A stretch of DNA of 60,934 bases from Enterococcus gilvus ATCC BAA-350 (GTDB lineage Bacteria; Bacillota; Bacilli; Lactobacillales; Enterococcaceae): assembly GCF_000407545.1 (NCBI RefSeq), contig NZ_ASWH01000005.1:1-60934 (forward strand), in the 5' to 3' direction. Each line of letters starts with the position of its first letter. Position 1 is the first letter of the stretch. This document shows positions 59,500 to 60,934 of this stretch, piece after piece. Under the pieces are notes generated by a model. The model saw nothing but the letters and a program-made list of their open reading frames with translations, was not told the origin of the DNA and made no database searches. A program made the position numbers and the translations under genes.

Positions 59500-59521
59500 C
59501 TTAAAAATTGAGAGGTTTTTT

Positions 59522-60562
59522 ATGACAGACTTTAATTTTATTTCAGCAAACGAAACTCGGAAAGCTCTTTTTTATCAATTACCAAAAGTCCTTTTCGAAA
59601 GTGACAAATACATGAAAATGTCTAATGACTCAAAAATTGCTTACGCAATGTTAAAAGATCGTTGTGAGTATTCCTTACAAAATGACTGGGTTGATCAAAA
59701 CGGAAATATATATTTTATCTTCACTACTGCTGAGTTAATGGATCTATTGCATGTGGGTAATAATAAAGTGGCAACCATAAAAAAAGAACTCGCTTCTTAC
59801 GGTTTACTGCTATCAAAAAGAATGCCGCCAAAAACATTGCCTGATGGCAGTAAAAAAGGAGTGCCAGCTAGACTGTATTTAGGACAGCTAGATCTAACAG
59901 CAACGGATGTTTACACTGAAAAAAAATCAAGTGAGGACGCTAGATATTCCGAAAGTGGGGAAATCACACTTTTGGAAAAACATGATAATATCAAAGAAAT
60001 TTCCCAAAGTGTAATTAATACATCTTGGGGAAATTCCGCGTCAAATAAGCATTTCTCCGAAAGTGGGGAAATCACACACAATCTATATAAAACTATTTCT
60101 TTAGACACTAATAGACACATAATAGACTCTGAAAAAGACGAGCTGCAAGATAAACTCCTTTTAGAAAATTTCGTTGAAATCAACAGCAACTCTCAACGAG
60201 TCAATGCGACGTTTGTTCCTGATAATGTTTTAAAGCTAATTCAAACATTTTCTCCTAGCTACAGCGTGGCACAGATAACAGTTAAAACCATTCATAATGC
60301 CAAAAACAAAGCTGAACAGATTGCTGGAATAAAAATGGCTTACGAGGAAATGGATGATTATATCGCAAATCCCGATCAAGGATTATACAATACGGTTTTA
60401 CGCGCCTATCAGAAACAAAAGACCGAAGAAGTAAAAGATATACAGAACGTCATTTTCACCTATGTGAAAAACTGGTTTGTTGAATATCCAATCCAAGCAA
60501 AAAAAGCAACACAAGACAGTGAAAATTTACCGAATGTAAGTTTACACAATTGGATGGATTGA
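59522..60562 (+). CDS. repA: RepA_N-type replication initiator
   Basis: 346 residues. The N-terminal winged-helix domain (FYQLPKVLFESDKYMKMSND, AYAMLKDRCEYSL, GNIYFIFTTAELMDLLHVGN) is typical of the RepA_N family. The middle holds two exact peptide repeats SESGEIT from DNA repeats that are probably the origin. A C-terminal helical domain follows. RepA_N plasmids replicate by theta mode in low-GC Gram-positives. Confidence 0.9.
   Translation: MTDFNFISANETRKALFYQLPKVLFESDKYMKMSNDSKIAYAMLKDRCEYSLQNDWVDQNGNIYFIFTTAELMDLLHVGNNKVATIKKELASYGLLLSKRMPPKTLPDGSKKGVPARLYLGQLDLTATDVYTEKKSSEDARYSESGEITLLEKHDNIKEISQSVINTSWGNSASNKHFSESGEITHNLYKTISLDTNRHIIDSEKDELQDKLLLENFVEINSNSQRVNATFVPDNVLKLIQTFSPSYSVAQITVKTIHNAKNKAEQIAGIKMAYEEMDDYIANPDQGLYNTVLRAYQKQKTEEVKDIQNVIFTYVKNWFVEYPIQAKKATQDSENLPNVSLHNWMD
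59948..60077 (+). repeat. direct repeats in repA, probable oriV
   Basis: A 22-base unit starting TCCGAAAGTGGGGAAATC occurs at 59948-59969 and 60056-60077, with partial and inverted copies between (TTTCCCAAAGTG, CTTGGGGAAATTCC). RepA_N plasmids carry their origin within the rep gene, so these are likely RepA sites. Confidence 0.75.
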
Positions 60563-60805
60563 AATTAAACCTAATTGTTATTAAAAGTAATTTATATATT
60601 AAAAAATATTATATAAAATAGTTAATAGGGTGTTAAAAATAGGTAGGTACTGTTCATAAATTTGTGAAGACCGCTTGTTATGAGACGAAGAGTATTCATC
60701 CTTACGACGAAATAAAAGTTTAAAAAATTTTTTTAAGCACATAAAATAACGATATGTTAAATTGTTGTAATAACAATAGTAGGATAAATTGGCTTTTTTG
60801 CGGTG
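60563..60805. other. AT-rich non-coding region after repA
   Basis: No gene seen; very AT-rich, including runs such as TTTAAAAAATTTTTTTAA near 60719. It separates repA from the promoter of the RNA candidate. Confidence 0.4.
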
Positions 60806-60834
60806 TTGACACGAGGTTTGATGAAGAATAAAAT
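60806..60834 (+). promoter_or_regulatory. promoter of the structured RNA candidate
   Basis: TTGACA (60806-60811) and TAAAAT (60829-60834) are separated by 17 bases. No gene follows for 700 bases across the window join, only the hairpin-rich stretch. Confidence 0.75.
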
Positions 60835-60934
60835 AAAAGCATAGTCATACAGTTGTTTGTGGTAGGGGAATTGAAAAACAACGTTAAATAGCGTTTAATC
60901 AGCGAAATAACATTATCGAGTCAAAAATAGTGTA

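Overview
The window reads as one complete circular conjugative plasmid of a low-GC Gram-positive coccus, most likely Enterococcus. The supports are a RepA_N-type initiator with repeats inside its own gene, a ParA/ParB-like pair flanked by TAGTAATA-type repeats, a Gram-positive type IV secretion system (T4SS), and Gram-positive wall genes (LPxTG-like adhesin, sortase, murein hydrolases). The layout resembles the pheromone-independent pMG1/pHTbeta kind of enterococcal plasmid; that likeness is inferred from gene order, not from alignment. Eleven bases at 60920-60930 are the exact inverted complement of 16-26, so the two ends probably join and the 60563-614 non-coding stretch is continuous.

Layout. 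60563 through 1 to about 1215: a structure-rich, mostly non-coding region with a good promoter (60806-60834), a string of hairpins, a strong terminator (422-463), one small gene and a second hairpin cluster. 1261-3802: small unknown genes and two small ribbon-helix-helix-like regulators, one with paired operator-like repeats. 4025-10614: a secreted/surface module (C39-like protein and a sister sharing tyrosine-rich repeats, a 1087-residue thioester/VaFE adhesin ending in LPQTSG, and a sortase). 10636-11439: two tiny HTH proteins and an Spx-like protein without its redox cysteines. 11583-33136: the T4SS (murein hydrolases, VirB2-, VirD4-, VirB6-, VirB3-, VirB4- and VirB8-like proteins), interrupted by a block with a C5-cytosine methyltransferase and small membrane proteins. 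33137-35549: oriT candidate with five evenly phased palindromes, two accessory proteins and a relaxase. 35565-36375: HicAB toxin-antitoxin. 36397-46643: DNA-processing genes (two unknowns, a Toprim primase-like protein, and a 2259-residue ArdC/methylase/SNF2 giant with a second gene nested in it). 46704-50445: a Dam-type methylase, a lipoprotein and small genes. 50739-52798 (minus): a Y-family polymerase operon with an SOS-type box. 52945-54402: AbiH-like phage defence. 54729-56916: small genes, a second Spx-like protein, a res-like site, a BRCT-only protein and a serine resolvase. 57219-60562: partition and replication.

The genes form a self-transmissible unit: the relaxase acts at the oriT, the VirD4-like ATPase delivers the complex to the VirB-like channel, hydrolases open the wall, and the surface protein and its sortase may help cell contact. 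ArdC-like and methylase functions plausibly protect the plasmid on entry; AbiH and HicAB act in established cells; partition and resolvase keep it stable.

The most interesting points are: (1) a shared C-terminal tail in three DNA-processing proteins, P-[TV]-[VI]-[EQ]-I followed by exactly 19 residues ending in Arg, possibly a T4SS export signal or docking tail; (2) a TnpV-like gene nested out of frame in the giant protein; (3) a roughly 560-nt structured RNA candidate between repA and the first gene; (4) five palindromes phased at about 42.5 bp beside the relaxase genes; (5) a leader peptide followed by a terminator ahead of the adhesin.
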